64,000 bases of DNA, taken from contig NZ_AP028669.1 of the NCBI RefSeq assembly GCF_041154485.1, positions 1,054,001 to 1,118,000 on the forward strand, written 5' to 3'. Shown in pieces: positions 27,000-36,294 of the stretch (positions are counted from its first letter, which is position 1; each line of letters opens with the position of its first letter). The position numbers were made by a program, and so were the translations under genes. The notes under the pieces were generated by a model, which saw only the letters and a list, made by a program, of their open reading frames with translations, was not told the origin of the DNA and did no database searches. The stretch comes from Variovorax sp. V93. GTDB lineage: Bacteria; Pseudomonadota; Gammaproteobacteria; Burkholderiales; Burkholderiaceae_C.

Positions 27000-27881
27000 A
27001 TGGAGCTTTACCAGATCCGTGCCTTCGTCTCCGTGGCCCGGCTGGGCAACGTGACCAAGGCGGCTGATGCACTCCACGTGACCCAGCCCGCCGTGACAGC
27101 GCAAATCAAGGGGCTGGAACAGGACCTGGGCGTGGCCCTGTTCGTTCGCGCGGGCGGCCGGCTGAGCCTGACCCGGGCGGGAGAGCGCCTGCTTCCCTGC
27201 GCGGAGGCGCTGCTGCAGTCCTCGGCCGAGATGCAGGCCACGGCGCAGCGCCTGAAGGGCGAACTCTCGGGGAGCATCGAGCTGGGTGTGCCGGGCGAGA
27301 CGCCCGAGTTCCTGCGGCTCGGTACGCTGCTGGGAGGCATGCAGCAGGGGCTGCCGCTGGTGGAGCTGCGTACGCGCAGCCTGCCGCTGCTGCATCTGCT
27401 GGACCAGGTGCGCGGCGGCGGCTTGTCCTGTGCACTCATCGTGGCGCCCAATCCGCCGCGCGACGTGCAGTGGCATCCGCTGCGCTCGCTCAGCTATCGG
27501 GTGGCCATTCCCAACCGGCTGAAGCCCGAGATGCAGAACTGGGGCTGGCGCTTCCTGGCGGGCCTGCCGTGGATCGACGGCGCGATCGAATCGCATGTGC
27601 ATCAGATGCTGCGCGCCCTGTTCGAGCAGCAGGGGCTCGATCCCAACGTGGTCCTGCGCAGCGAGGACACCAGCGGCCTCGATGATTTCGTCCGCTCGGG
27701 CAGCGGCTGCGCGCTGCTGCGCGAAGAGGTCGCCTTGCTCGGCGCCGAGCGCGAGGACTGGATGGTCTGGAGCGCGGCCAAGGTCGATGCGCAATTGTTC
27801 TTCATCACTTCAGCGGAGCGTGCCAGCGATCCGTTGATCGTGGCGATGTCCTCGGTGATGCAGGCGGTCTGGGCTCAATGA
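27000..27881 (+). CDS. LysR family transcriptional regulator
   Basis: A 293-residue LysR-type regulator. The N-terminal winged helix (MELYQIRAFVSVARLGNVTKA and AVTAQIKGLEQDLGVALF) is followed by a ligand-binding domain. It lies 21 bases after the ABC importer operon on the same strand and probably controls it; the effector is unknown. The 3' end overlaps the convergent small gene by a few bases. Confidence 0.92.
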   Translation: MELYQIRAFVSVARLGNVTKAADALHVTQPAVTAQIKGLEQDLGVALFVRAGGRLSLTRAGERLLPCAEALLQSSAEMQATAQRLKGELSGSIELGVPGETPEFLRLGTLLGGMQQGLPLVELRTRSLPLLHLLDQVRGGGLSCALIVAPNPPRDVQWHPLRSLSYRVAIPNRLKPEMQNWGWRFLAGLPWIDGAIESHVHQMLRALFEQQGLDPNVVLRSEDTSGLDDFVRSGSGCALLREEVALLGAEREDWMVWSAAKVDAQLFFITSAERASDPLIVAMSSVMQAVWAQ

Positions 27882-28156
27882 ACGGCTGAAGGAGCCTCTC
27901 GCCGGACGAGCGCAGGCGCATCGGCACGCTCCATCCGCCGCAGCACGGAACTCAGCTCGTCCTGCTCCGCAGGACCCAGCTCGCTCGCCAGGCGCCTGAA
28001 CCCGGCCTGGTAACAGGGCAGCATCAGCGCCGCGGTGAGCGCGTGGACGTCATCGCCGCGTGCAAGGCGCTCATGGCACGAAGCGATGCTTCGATAGATT
28101 CCGAGCGCCTGCGCGACGCGGTCGTTCTTGCTGCTGTTCCTGCTGTTGCTGCTCAT
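27875..28156 (-). CDS. Hypothetical protein (93 aa)
   Basis: A 93-residue protein starting MSSNSRNSSKNDRVAQALGI, mostly helical, with two Cys and a His (IASCHERLARGDD; LPCYQAGFRRLA). No signal peptide or membrane helix. Start 28156 has GGAG about nine bases upstream. I do not recognise the family. It is convergent with the LysR gene and overlaps its last codons. Confidence 0.6.
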   Translation of the reverse strand: MSSNSRNSSKNDRVAQALGIYRSIASCHERLARGDDVHALTAALMLPCYQAGFRRLASELGPAEQDELSSVLRRMERADAPALVRREAPSAVH

Positions 28157-28253
28157 CGCCGGCTCCTTGTGGCGCGCCGTGGATGGCGCCACAAGGCAAC
28201 TCTATGGATTGGCGGGCGCAGCGGGGAGTAACAAGATCGTCGTGAATCCGGCC

Positions 28254-29252
28254 CTACTCGACCGCGACCTTGCCCTCCTTGACCAGCCTCGCGAACTTCA
28301 CCGTCTCCTCACGGATGCGGGCCGCCATCTCGGCGGAGCTGTCGCCGATCGGCTCGGCGCCGATGGCACGCATCCGCTCGGCGAACTCCGGCGACTTGAT
28401 GATCCTGGCCATCTCGGCGTGAAGCTTCGAGGTGATGTCCTTCGGCGTGCCGGCCGGCGCCAGCACGCCGAACCAGGTGCCGATGTCGAAGCCTTTCAGG
28501 CCGGCCTCTTCGAGCGTCGGTACCTCGGGCAGCACGGCGGAACGCTTCGCGGTGGTGACGGCCAGCGCGCGCAGCTTTCCGCCCTTGATGTGCTGCAGCA
28601 CGGGCGTGATGGTGTCGAAGGACATCTCCACCTGTCCGCCCAGCAGGTCGGTGGTGAGCGGACCGCTGCCCTTGTATGGCACGTGCAGCAGCCTGACGCC
28701 GGTGCTGGCCTGGAACTGGGTGCCGATCAGGTGCTGTGCCGTGCCGTTGCCGTTGGAGCCGTAGGCCAGCTCCTTCGGTGACGACTTGGCGAGCGCGACC
28801 AGTTCGGCGACCGACTTGGCCGGCGTGAGCGCAGCGTTGATCACCAGCACGTTCGGCACCATCGCCACCGTGGTGATGGGCGCGAAGTCTTTCTGGAAGT
28901 CGTAGGGCAGCTTCTTGTAGACGCTGGTCGCGATAGTGTGGTGCACCGCGCCCATCAGCAGCGTGTAGCCGTCGGGCCTGGCTTTCGCGACATAGTCGGC
29001 GCCGAGCGTGGCGCCGGCACCCGGCTTGCTTTCCACGATCACGGGCTGACCCAGGGCCTTGGAGAGCGCATCGGCGAGCGCGCGGGCCAGCACGTCGGTG
29101 GTGCCGCCGGAAGGAAAGGGCACGACCAGGCTGATCGGCTTGGCCGGCCATGGCTCCTGGGCGGCGGCCCAGGGCGCGATGCGAAGGCCGAGGGCCGCCA
29201 GGACGGTTCCCGCGAGGGCGCGGCGCCTGGTGGCACATGGTTGCTTCATCAT
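28254..29252 (-). CDS. Bug/TctC family tripartite tricarboxylate transporter substrate-binding protein
   Basis: A 332-residue periplasmic binding protein of the Bug (TctC) family, so abundant in Burkholderiales. A Tat/Sec-like signal (RRRALAGTVLAALGL) ends near AAAQEPWPAKP. The mature protein has ISLVVPFPSGGTTDVLAR, ESKPGAGATLGADYVAK and HVPYKGSGPL, all family signatures for carboxylate binding. It follows a tartrate/D-malate-type dehydrogenase by 40 bases on the same strand, so a dicarboxylate or hydroxy-acid ligand is likely. No TctA or TctB membrane partner is nearby. Start 29252 has aggagac upstream. Confidence 0.93.
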   Translation of the reverse strand: MMKQPCATRRRALAGTVLAALGLRIAPWAAAQEPWPAKPISLVVPFPSGGTTDVLARALADALSKALGQPVIVESKPGAGATLGADYVAKARPDGYTLLMGAVHHTIATSVYKKLPYDFQKDFAPITTVAMVPNVLVINAALTPAKSVAELVALAKSSPKELAYGSNGNGTAQHLIGTQFQASTGVRLLHVPYKGSGPLTTDLLGGQVEMSFDTITPVLQHIKGGKLRALAVTTAKRSAVLPEVPTLEEAGLKGFDIGTWFGVLAPAGTPKDITSKLHAEMARIIKSPEFAERMRAIGAEPIGDSSAEMAARIREETVKFARLVKEGKVAVE

Positions 29253-29292
29253 GTTTTGTCTCCTGGCTGACGGTCTGTGCCGTGTGTTTTCG

Positions 29293-30357
29293 TTAGGCGA
29301 GCCGCGCGCACACGGCCTGCGTGACCTGCGCCGTGGTGGCGCTGCCGCCGAGATCGCGCGTGTGCAGCGCGGGATCGGCCGTCACGGCTTCGATCGCCTG
29401 CATGACGCGCCGCGCGGCCTCGGCCTCGCCCAGGTGCTCCAGCAGCATCACGACCGACCAGAAGGTGCCGACCGGATTGGCCAGGCCCTTGCCCATGATG
29501 TCGAAGGCGGAGCCGTGGATCGGTTCGAACATCGACGGGTAGCGCCGCTCGGGATCGATGTTGCCGGTGGGGGCGATGCCCAGGCTGCCCGCGAGCGCGG
29601 CGGCCAGGTCGCTGAGGATGTCGGCATGCAGGTTGGTCGCGACAATGGTGTCGAGCGAGGCCGGCCGGTTGATCATGCGCGCGGTCGATGCGTCGACCAG
29701 TTCCTTGTCCCAGGTGACGTCCGGGAACTCCTTCGACACCTGCAGCGCGATCTCGTCCCACATCACCATCGCGTGGCGCTGGGCGTTACTCTTGGTGATG
29801 ACCGTGAGCAGCTTGCGGGGCCGCGACTGCGCCAGCCTGAAGGCGAAGCGCATGATGCGTTCGACGCCCGCGCGGGTCATCATCGACACGTCGGTCGCGG
29901 CTTCGATCGGATGGCCCTGGTGCACGCGGCCGCCGACGCCGGCGTACTCGCCTTCGGAGTTCTCGCGCACGATCACCCAGTTCAGGTCGTCCGGTCCGCA
30001 GCGCTTGAGGGGGCCATCGATGCCGGGCAGGATGCGCGTCGGGCGCACGTTGGCGTACTGGTCGAAGCCCTGGCAGATCTTCAGCCGCAGGCCCCAGAGC
30101 GTGATGTGGTCGGGAATGTGCGGATCGCCCGCCGAGCCGAACAGGATCGCGTCCTTGCCGCGCAGCGCGTAGAGGCCGTCGACCGGCATCATCACGCCGT
30201 GTTCGCGGAACCAGTCGCCGCCCCAGCCGAAGTTCTCGAACTCGAAGCCGAAGCTGCTGCTGGCCGAAGCCAGCGCTTCGAGCACTTTCTGGCCTGCGGG
30301 AACGACTTCCTTGCCGATGCCGTCTCCGGGGATGGTTGCGATCTTGTACGTCTTCAT
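29293..30357 (-). CDS. ttuC: Tartrate / D-malate dehydrogenase (decarboxylating)
   Basis: A 354-residue beta-decarboxylating dehydrogenase of the isocitrate/isopropylmalate family. IPGDGIGKEVVP opens the protein, VRENSEGEYAGVGG is the substrate loop, and the metal/NAD region has HADILSDLAAALAGSLG and FEPIHGSAFDIMGKG. Sequence features favour tartrate dehydrogenase/D-malate oxidase (TtuC/DmlA) over LeuB. It is divergent from a DmlR-like LysR regulator and followed by a Bug binding protein, fitting uptake and oxidation of a hydroxy-dicarboxylic acid. Substrate preference among tartrate, D-malate and isopropylmalate is not visible. Confidence 0.88.
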   Translation of the reverse strand: MKTYKIATIPGDGIGKEVVPAGQKVLEALASASSSFGFEFENFGWGGDWFREHGVMMPVDGLYALRGKDAILFGSAGDPHIPDHITLWGLRLKICQGFDQYANVRPTRILPGIDGPLKRCGPDDLNWVIVRENSEGEYAGVGGRVHQGHPIEAATDVSMMTRAGVERIMRFAFRLAQSRPRKLLTVITKSNAQRHAMVMWDEIALQVSKEFPDVTWDKELVDASTARMINRPASLDTIVATNLHADILSDLAAALAGSLGIAPTGNIDPERRYPSMFEPIHGSAFDIMGKGLANPVGTFWSVVMLLEHLGEAEAARRVMQAIEAVTADPALHTRDLGGSATTAQVTQAVCARLA

Positions 30358-30467
30358 GGCGATGTCTGCGGGAGGTTGGAAAGAGCTTCGACTGTAGGAA
30401 GCAGGAGCCCGCGGAATCGGCGCTAAAGTGAAGCCATCGTTAACCTGTATTCAACAGTGGGGCCACG

Positions 30468-31397
30468 ATGAGCAGCGCCATCCTTCCGGCCGATCTCGGC
30501 TTCTTCTCCACCCTGGCCAGCGCCGGCAGCCTCAGCGCCGCCGCGCGGGAGCTGGGCATCACCACGCCCGCGGTCAGCAAGCACCTGGCGCTGATGGAAT
30601 CGCGCGCCGGCGTGCTGCTGGTCAACCGCTCGACGCGCCGCATGAGCCTCACGCCCGAGGGCGAGCTGTACCTGGAGCATGCGCGCCGCATCCTCGGCGA
30701 GATCGACGGCATGGAGGAACTGCTGGGCGTGTCGCGCGCCACGCCGCGCGGCCTGCTGCGCGTGAATGCCACGCTGGGCTTCGGGCGCAGCCATGTCGCG
30801 CCGCTGATCTCGCGCTTCGTGCGCAAGCATCCGGCCGTGGAAGTGCAGCTGCAGCTGTCGGTCAATCCGCCGGCGCCGAGCGAGGACCTGTTCGATGTCT
30901 GCGTGCGCTTCGGCGCGCCGCCGGACAGCCGCGTGGTGGCAAGACACATCGCGTCGAACCGCCGGCTGCTGTGCGCATCGCCTGCCTACCTGACGGCGCG
31001 CGGCATGCCCAAGGTGCCGAACGACCTGGCCAGGCACAACTGCATCGGCATCCGCCAGGGCGAGGAAGCCTATGGGGTCTGGCGCCTGACGAGCGGCAGA
31101 GGGCGCCATGCGCGCACCGAGTCCGTCAGGACGCGCGGCAACCTGGCGACCAACGACGGCGAGATCGCCGTGAACTGGGCCCTCGAAGGCCACGGCATCC
31201 TGATGCGCGCCGAGTGGGACATCAACCGCTACCTGCGCAGCGGCCGCCTGGTGCAGGTGCTGCCGCAGTACTTCACGCCCGATGCGGACATCTATGCCGT
31301 GTACCCGCAGCGGCACCAGCTGGCCGCGCGGGTGCGGGCCTTCGTCGATTTCCTGGCGCTCTCCTTCACGCAGCAGGCGGCGTCGGGCAAGGCATAG
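30468..31397 (+). CDS. LysR family transcriptional regulator (DmlR-like)
   Basis: A 309-residue LysR regulator. The helix-turn-helix is in GSLSAAARELGITTPAVSKH. The protein is divergent from the tartrate/D-malate dehydrogenase across 110 bases that contain GTTAAC and AT-rich stretches, so it is the likely activator of that operon. The effector is probably the dehydrogenase substrate. Confidence 0.92.
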   Translation: MSSAILPADLGFFSTLASAGSLSAAARELGITTPAVSKHLALMESRAGVLLVNRSTRRMSLTPEGELYLEHARRILGEIDGMEELLGVSRATPRGLLRVNATLGFGRSHVAPLISRFVRKHPAVEVQLQLSVNPPAPSEDLFDVCVRFGAPPDSRVVARHIASNRRLLCASPAYLTARGMPKVPNDLARHNCIGIRQGEEAYGVWRLTSGRGRHARTESVRTRGNLATNDGEIAVNWALEGHGILMRAEWDINRYLRSGRLVQVLPQYFTPDADIYAVYPQRHQLAARVRAFVDFLALSFTQQAASGKA

Positions 31398-31523
31398 CCG
31401 TGCCGAGGAGGGGCGCTGCCGAAAGACCCATGCTTGCCAGCCCGCCCACCGCAGGTGTAGGAAAGGGGCGCGTCGGCGCGTGAGAACGGCTTGCCGCCGT
31501 GCAGCACGGGTGAGAATCCGCGG

Positions 31524-32843
31524 ATGCATCCAACCAGCAGCACCTCATTCCTGCAGTCCACCATCAGGCCCGCCCTCATGGCCGCAGCCATCGCGGCGCT
31601 TGTCGCAGGCTGCGCTTCCGCACCGCCCGGATCGGCAACGCAGCCGCCGGGCACCACAGCGGGTCAGCGGCCCGCAACTGCGCCCACGCCCGCAGCTACG
31701 GACACTGCCGCGCTCGAGCAGCAGCGCTTTGCCAAATGGGTCGCAGACTTCCGCGCCACCGCACGCGCATCCGGCATCAGCGAGGCCACCTTGCGAAGCG
31801 CCTTCGACCAGGTGCAGTTTCTTCCGCGGGTGATCGAGCTGGACCGCGCCCAGCCCGAGTTCACGCGCACGGCCTGGGACTATCTCGACAACACCGTCTC
31901 GCCCCAGCGCATTGCCACGGGCCAGGACAAGCTGCTGCAGGTTCGCGCCGAAGCCGATGCGGCGGCCGCGCGCTACGGCGTGCCGGGCACCATCGTCGTT
32001 GCCATCTGGGGTATGGAAAGCAACTACGGCGGCAACTACGGCAGCACGCCGGTGATCGACGCGCTGGCCACGCTGGGCTTCGAGGGGCGGCGGGAAGACT
32101 GGGCGCGCCGCGAACTGCTCGCGGCGCTCAAGATCCTCGACAGCGGCGACATCGCGCGCGACCGCATGATCGGCTCCTGGGCGGGTGCCATGGGCCAGAC
32201 CCAGTTCCTGCCGTCGAACTTCCTGGCCTACGCGGTCGATGCCGACGGCGACGGACGCCGCGACATCTGGGGCAGCATGCCCGACGTGGTGGCCTCGACG
32301 GCCAACTTTCTCTCGCGCTCGGGCTGGCAGGCCGGCATGCCGTGGGGCGTGGAGGTCAAGTTGCCGGCGAGCTTCGACTACGGCCGCGCCGACATGGCCG
32401 TACGCCAGCCGAGCACGCAGTGGGCGGCCGAGGGAATCACGACGATGGACGGCCAGCCGCTGCCGGAATTTGCCGACGGCTCGGTGCTGCTGCCCGCGGG
32501 CGCACAGGGGCCGGCCTTCCTGGTCGGGCCGAACTTCCGCGCCGTGCTGCGCTACAACAACTCGACCAACTACGCGCTCGCCGTGGGCCTGCTCGCGCAG
32601 CGCCTTGGCGGCGGCCCCGACGTGCAGACGCCATGGCCAAGAAGCCTGTCGGCGCTCTCGCGCAGCCAGATGGTCGAGTTGCAGACTGCGCTCACCCAGC
32701 GCGGCTTTGCCACCGGCGCGGCCGACGGCGTCATGGGCCCCGCCACGCGCGAAGGGCTGCGCCGCTACCAGCGCAGCGTCGGCCTGCCCGCGGATGGCTA
32801 TCCGAGCGCGGAGCTGCTGCAGCGCCTGCAGCAACAACCCTAG
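31524..32843 (+). CDS. Lytic murein transglycosylase (MltB family) with peptidoglycan-binding domain
   Basis: A 439-residue lipoprotein that cleaves the glycan strands of peptidoglycan. The signal MAAAIAALVAGC sets a lipidated Cys near residue 30. The SLT domain has the catalytic Glu165 in WGMESNYGG, followed by SWAGAMGQTQFLPSN and DGDGRRDIW. A peptidoglycan-binding module (about residues 375-435: QTALTQRGFATGAADGVMGP) closes the protein. Start 31524 is chosen over 31491 to give a compact signal peptide. Confidence 0.93.
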   Translation: MHPTSSTSFLQSTIRPALMAAAIAALVAGCASAPPGSATQPPGTTAGQRPATAPTPAATDTAALEQQRFAKWVADFRATARASGISEATLRSAFDQVQFLPRVIELDRAQPEFTRTAWDYLDNTVSPQRIATGQDKLLQVRAEADAAAARYGVPGTIVVAIWGMESNYGGNYGSTPVIDALATLGFEGRREDWARRELLAALKILDSGDIARDRMIGSWAGAMGQTQFLPSNFLAYAVDADGDGRRDIWGSMPDVVASTANFLSRSGWQAGMPWGVEVKLPASFDYGRADMAVRQPSTQWAAEGITTMDGQPLPEFADGSVLLPAGAQGPAFLVGPNFRAVLRYNNSTNYALAVGLLAQRLGGGPDVQTPWPRSLSALSRSQMVELQTALTQRGFATGAADGVMGPATREGLRRYQRSVGLPADGYPSAELLQRLQQQP

Positions 32844-32860
32844 CGGGCACCGTTAAACTG

Positions 32861-32890
32861 GGGCCGGGTGCGGGGCCCTTGCTTCTGGTT
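32861..32890 (+). terminator. Weak terminator candidate after the transglycosylase gene
   Basis: GGGCC (32861-32865) pairs with GGCCC (32874-32878) over an eight-base loop and is followed by TTGCTTCTGGTT, a poor T tract. It may end the transglycosylase transcript, but the stem is short. Confidence 0.25.
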
Positions 32891-32952
32891 GGCGGCGCCG
32901 CAGGTTCATGCGATGGTCGGGCCGCCACGCGGATCAGCCACGCCACCCTCCC

Positions 32953-34212
32953 ATGCAAGAGCCCACCATCCAGTACGTTGCCGCAGCCATCTTTGCCGTG
33001 GCGCTCCTCCACACCTTTGCCGCCAAGCAGTTCGAGCGGCTGTCGCACCGCTTTCCCCGCCATGCCGGCCTGTTCCACCTGCTGGGCGAGGTGGAGGTCG
33101 TGTTCGGCTTCTGGGCCATCGTGCTCGTGCTTGCGATGGCCCTGCTGGTCGGAGGCGGGCCGGCGCTCGGCTATGCGGAGTCGCGCAATTACACCGAACC
33201 CCTGTTCGTCTTCGTCGTGATGGTGGTGGCCGCCTCGCGGCCCGTGCTGCGCACCGTCATGTCGGGCGTGAGCCTCATTGCGCGCGTGCTGCCGCTGCCC
33301 ACGCCCGTCGCGGCGGCATGGCTCGGGCTGGCCGCCGTGCCGCTGTTGGGCTCGCTCGTCACCGAGCCCGCGGCCATGACCATCGCGGCGCTCATGCTCG
33401 CGCCGCAGATCTTCAGGCCGCAGGTGCCCGAAGCGGTGAAGTACCTCGCGCTGGGCGTGCTGTTCGTCAACGTGTCGATCGGCGGCACGCTCACGTCGTA
33501 CGCCGCGCCGCCGGTGCTGATGGTGGCCTCGACCTGGCAGTGGGACAGCGCCTTCATGCTCGCCACCTTCGGCTGGAAGGCAGCCATCGCCGTGCTCGTC
33601 AACGCCACCGTGGCCACCTTCGTGCTGCGCAAGCACCTGCCCGCCGCATCGGCCGCGGACGCGGCGCTCTCCGAAGCGCCCGTGCCGCCCGCCGTGGCCC
33701 TGGTGCACCTGGTGCTGCTGGCCGGCATCGTGCTGTTCGCGCATCATCCGGTCGCGTTCCTCGGGCTGTTCCTGATGTTCCTCGGATTCACGCAGGCCTA
33801 CGAGCGCCACCAGAGCCCGCTGATCATCAAGGAAGCGCTGCTCGTCGGCTTCTTCCTGGCCGGGCTGGTGGTGCTGGGCGGCATGCAGCAGTGGTGGCTG
33901 GAGCCGGTCGTATCGAGCCTGCAGCCGCTGGCCTTGTTCTTCGGTGCGCTGGGCCTCACGGCCATCACCGACAACGCGGCGCTCACCTACCTGGGCTCGC
34001 TGATCACGAACATCTCGGACGAATCCAAGTACATGCTCGTCGCCGGCGCGGTGGCCGGCGGCGGCCTGACGGTGATTGCCAACGCGCCCAATCCCGCGGG
34101 CGTCGCGCTGCTCAAGCGCGGCTTCTCCGACGAGACCATCGGCGCTGGCGGACTGCTGCTGGGTGCGCTCGGGCCCACGCTCGTGGCCGCCGCGGCCTTC
34201 ATGCTGTTGTAG
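32953..34212 (+). CDS. Putative Na+/H+ antiporter
   Basis: A 419-residue inner-membrane protein with about ten to eleven hydrophobic helices, of the family annotated as putative Na+/H+ antiporters. Helix-breaking polar motifs such as VTEPAAMTIAALMLAPQI and TAITDNAALTYLGSL carry acidic residues in the membrane, as expected for cation exchange. The C-terminal part has NAPNPAGVALLKRGF. ATG 32953 is preferred to the one at 32908, which would add an Arg/His-rich lead. Ion specificity is family-level inference. Confidence 0.82.
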   Translation: MQEPTIQYVAAAIFAVALLHTFAAKQFERLSHRFPRHAGLFHLLGEVEVVFGFWAIVLVLAMALLVGGGPALGYAESRNYTEPLFVFVVMVVAASRPVLRTVMSGVSLIARVLPLPTPVAAAWLGLAAVPLLGSLVTEPAAMTIAALMLAPQIFRPQVPEAVKYLALGVLFVNVSIGGTLTSYAAPPVLMVASTWQWDSAFMLATFGWKAAIAVLVNATVATFVLRKHLPAASAADAALSEAPVPPAVALVHLVLLAGIVLFAHHPVAFLGLFLMFLGFTQAYERHQSPLIIKEALLVGFFLAGLVVLGGMQQWWLEPVVSSLQPLALFFGALGLTAITDNAALTYLGSLITNISDESKYMLVAGAVAGGGLTVIANAPNPAGVALLKRGFSDETIGAGGLLLGALGPTLVAAAAFMLL

Positions 34213-34254
34213 CAGTGGAACCGCGCGCGGCGCGGATCGAAAGGAGACAGGAAC

Positions 34255-35904
34255 ATGCACGCGTTCTTTCACATCGGTCCGGCCGCAGGCGCGGTGCTCG
34301 CAGCGGCCCTGGCCATCGGCGGCTGCTCTTCGCACGGCGACGCCGTTTCATCCAGAAGCGCGAGGGCCGAGCCGCCGCCCACCGATTGCCGCGCCTGGGT
34401 GGGCGTCGACCGCAACCACGAGCTGCCCGGCTACCGGCTGCGGCAGCCCGATGGCCGCACCGTCTGCGTGCCGTTCGGCGTCAACGCCTACCGTCCGCCT
34501 GCGGGCTATGCCGGGAGCGACTACTACGTCGATGAATTCACCGATGCGCGCCTGAAGGAGCGCTGGCGCGCCTGCAAGGACGATGCCGCCTGCTTCGCGC
34601 GGATCGATGCGCAGATGCAGCGCTGGCTGCCGCCGAACAAGGCGCGCTCGACGCGCTCGACCGGCGTGGTCGATCCCTCCGGCAGGATCGATCCGGAAGG
34701 GCTCGTCGACCTGCGGCAGATCCGGCGCCCGGCCTTCTTCGCCAAGGCGCCTTATGCGGAGGCCATTGCGCGCGCCGATGGCAGCACCTTCGTGGTCGAG
34801 TTCACCGTGCCGCGCGACAGCTTCGAGCGCCTTGACCTGAAGATGGCCGATCCGGTCAAGCTGCGCGGCTGGTACATCGAGGGCCGCGGCGTCGACGACG
34901 GCAAGGGCGGCAGGATGCGCGCGCTGGTGATCATGGCGCCGGGCGGCGGCGGGCAGCTCACCGCGATCCAGCACCCCGACGAAAAGCCCTACCGCATCGA
35001 CCCGGCCACGGGCCGCGCGGTCGAGGTCAAATTCCCGAACGCCACCACCGAGACCATGGGCCAGCGCTGGTGGCGCGAGAACCTCGATGCGCTCCACCAG
35101 GCGGGCTTCGACGTGCTGGCCTACGACCGGCGCGGCGAGGGCATCTCGGGCGGATTCAGCGACACCCACACGCTGGAGCAGGGCGAGGACGTGTTTCGCG
35201 TGCTCGCGCAACTCGACACCGGCCAAGGCCTGCGGCTGCTCACGCCTGACGGCCGCGTGCTCGAGGGCAGCGAGGCGGTAGGCAGGCTGCTGGGCGGCAT
35301 GAAGTCGACGCGCATCCCGATCCTGCTCGGCGGCTATTCGCGCGGCTCGATGTCCACGGCCTGGGCCATGGCCAAGAACTTTTCGGGTGCGTGCAGCTAC
35401 GACATGCCGGTGCCCGAATGCCAGCCGCCCAAGGGGCTTTCGAACATCAAGGGCGCGATCCTGCTGTCTTCATTCGCGAGCGGCGCGGGCTACCTGCCGG
35501 CATCGCCCGACCTGGCCGACCGCAACCTGTTCCTCGGTGGCATGGCGGCGGACCATCACATCCTGTTCTATCCGAACTCGGCGCCGCTCGCGGGCATGCA
35601 CAAGTGGCCGGCCGCGTTCTTCGGCAAGGGCCTGTGGGACCGTGCGGAAACACTGCAAGGCACCGTGGCAGCCTACGACCGCATCCCTGGTGCACGTGAA
35701 ATCGTGGTGGCCCGCGCACCCCATTCGATCGAGACCTGGCCGGACGGCGACAGGCAGTATTTGCGCGAGCGGATGGTGGCCTTCGCGAAGGTGGCGATCA
35801 CGGGCGGCACCACCGTGCCGGGCGCAAAGCCCTGGTCCAACCTCAAGGAACTGGTCGCGACCACGCCTGATTCGTGGGAGTCGTCGTCGAGGCCGAAAGA
35901 ATGA
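34255..35904 (+). CDS. Alpha/beta-hydrolase fold lipoprotein
   Basis: A 549-residue exported protein. The N-terminus has a lipobox (AIGGC, Cys near residue 24). A ~170-residue N-terminal region of unknown fold with several Cys is followed by an alpha/beta-hydrolase domain: MAPGGGGQLTAI, AYDRRGEGISGG (oxyanion region) and the nucleophile elbow GGYSRGS near residue 359. A His in APHSIETWP is a candidate catalytic base. A strong site (aaaggagac) precedes ATG 34255. The substrate is not identifiable; esterase/lipase activity outside the cytoplasm is the broad inference. Confidence 0.8.
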   Translation: MHAFFHIGPAAGAVLAAALAIGGCSSHGDAVSSRSARAEPPPTDCRAWVGVDRNHELPGYRLRQPDGRTVCVPFGVNAYRPPAGYAGSDYYVDEFTDARLKERWRACKDDAACFARIDAQMQRWLPPNKARSTRSTGVVDPSGRIDPEGLVDLRQIRRPAFFAKAPYAEAIARADGSTFVVEFTVPRDSFERLDLKMADPVKLRGWYIEGRGVDDGKGGRMRALVIMAPGGGGQLTAIQHPDEKPYRIDPATGRAVEVKFPNATTETMGQRWWRENLDALHQAGFDVLAYDRRGEGISGGFSDTHTLEQGEDVFRVLAQLDTGQGLRLLTPDGRVLEGSEAVGRLLGGMKSTRIPILLGGYSRGSMSTAWAMAKNFSGACSYDMPVPECQPPKGLSNIKGAILLSSFASGAGYLPASPDLADRNLFLGGMAADHHILFYPNSAPLAGMHKWPAAFFGKGLWDRAETLQGTVAAYDRIPGAREIVVARAPHSIETWPDGDRQYLRERMVAFAKVAITGGTTVPGAKPWSNLKELVATTPDSWESSSRPKE

Positions 35905-35976
35905 AGCGCGCCGCGATACTTGGGCGTGCAGCGGCAAACACCCTGGACGTGCGGACTGGTTGATGAGCCCCGCCGC

Positions 35977-36294
35977 CTACGCTCCAAACAGCATGGCGGC
36001 GAGTGCCCAGCTTGCCCAAAGAGCTGCATAGCCGGTGCCCCAAAGCCCACACACAAAGGCGACGGCGTACACGATTCGGCGGCCGACCCCTGGCGCATGA
36101 GGTACATGGCGCCAATAGATCCATGCGGCCCAAGGCAGGAGGATCAAGACTTCGATCAAGAGGGTAAGCGTCGGCGCGAACCTTCCCAACAAAGAGAACG
36201 CGCTGCTCCCGACGAAGCCGGCCAGCACCTGAATCAACGGCGAGGCAATGACCCATAGTGCGACATGCAAACCGAGCCGCCAGCCAGCCTTCAT
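35977..36294 (-). CDS. Small hypothetical membrane protein (105 aa)
   Basis: A 105-residue protein with three to four hydrophobic helices (LHVALWVIASPLIQVLAGFV, TLTLLIEVLILLPWAAWIYW and a C-terminal pair). I do not recognise the family. The start ATG 36294 overlaps the end of a small upstream frame by ATGA and has a purine-rich region (AAAGGCGAGG) before it, so it may have been coupled to the apparently broken gene described at 36291-36475. Confidence 0.65.
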   Translation of the reverse strand: MKAGWRLGLHVALWVIASPLIQVLAGFVGSSAFSLLGRFAPTLTLLIEVLILLPWAAWIYWRHVPHAPGVGRRIVYAVAFVCGLWGTGYAALWASWALAAMLFGA

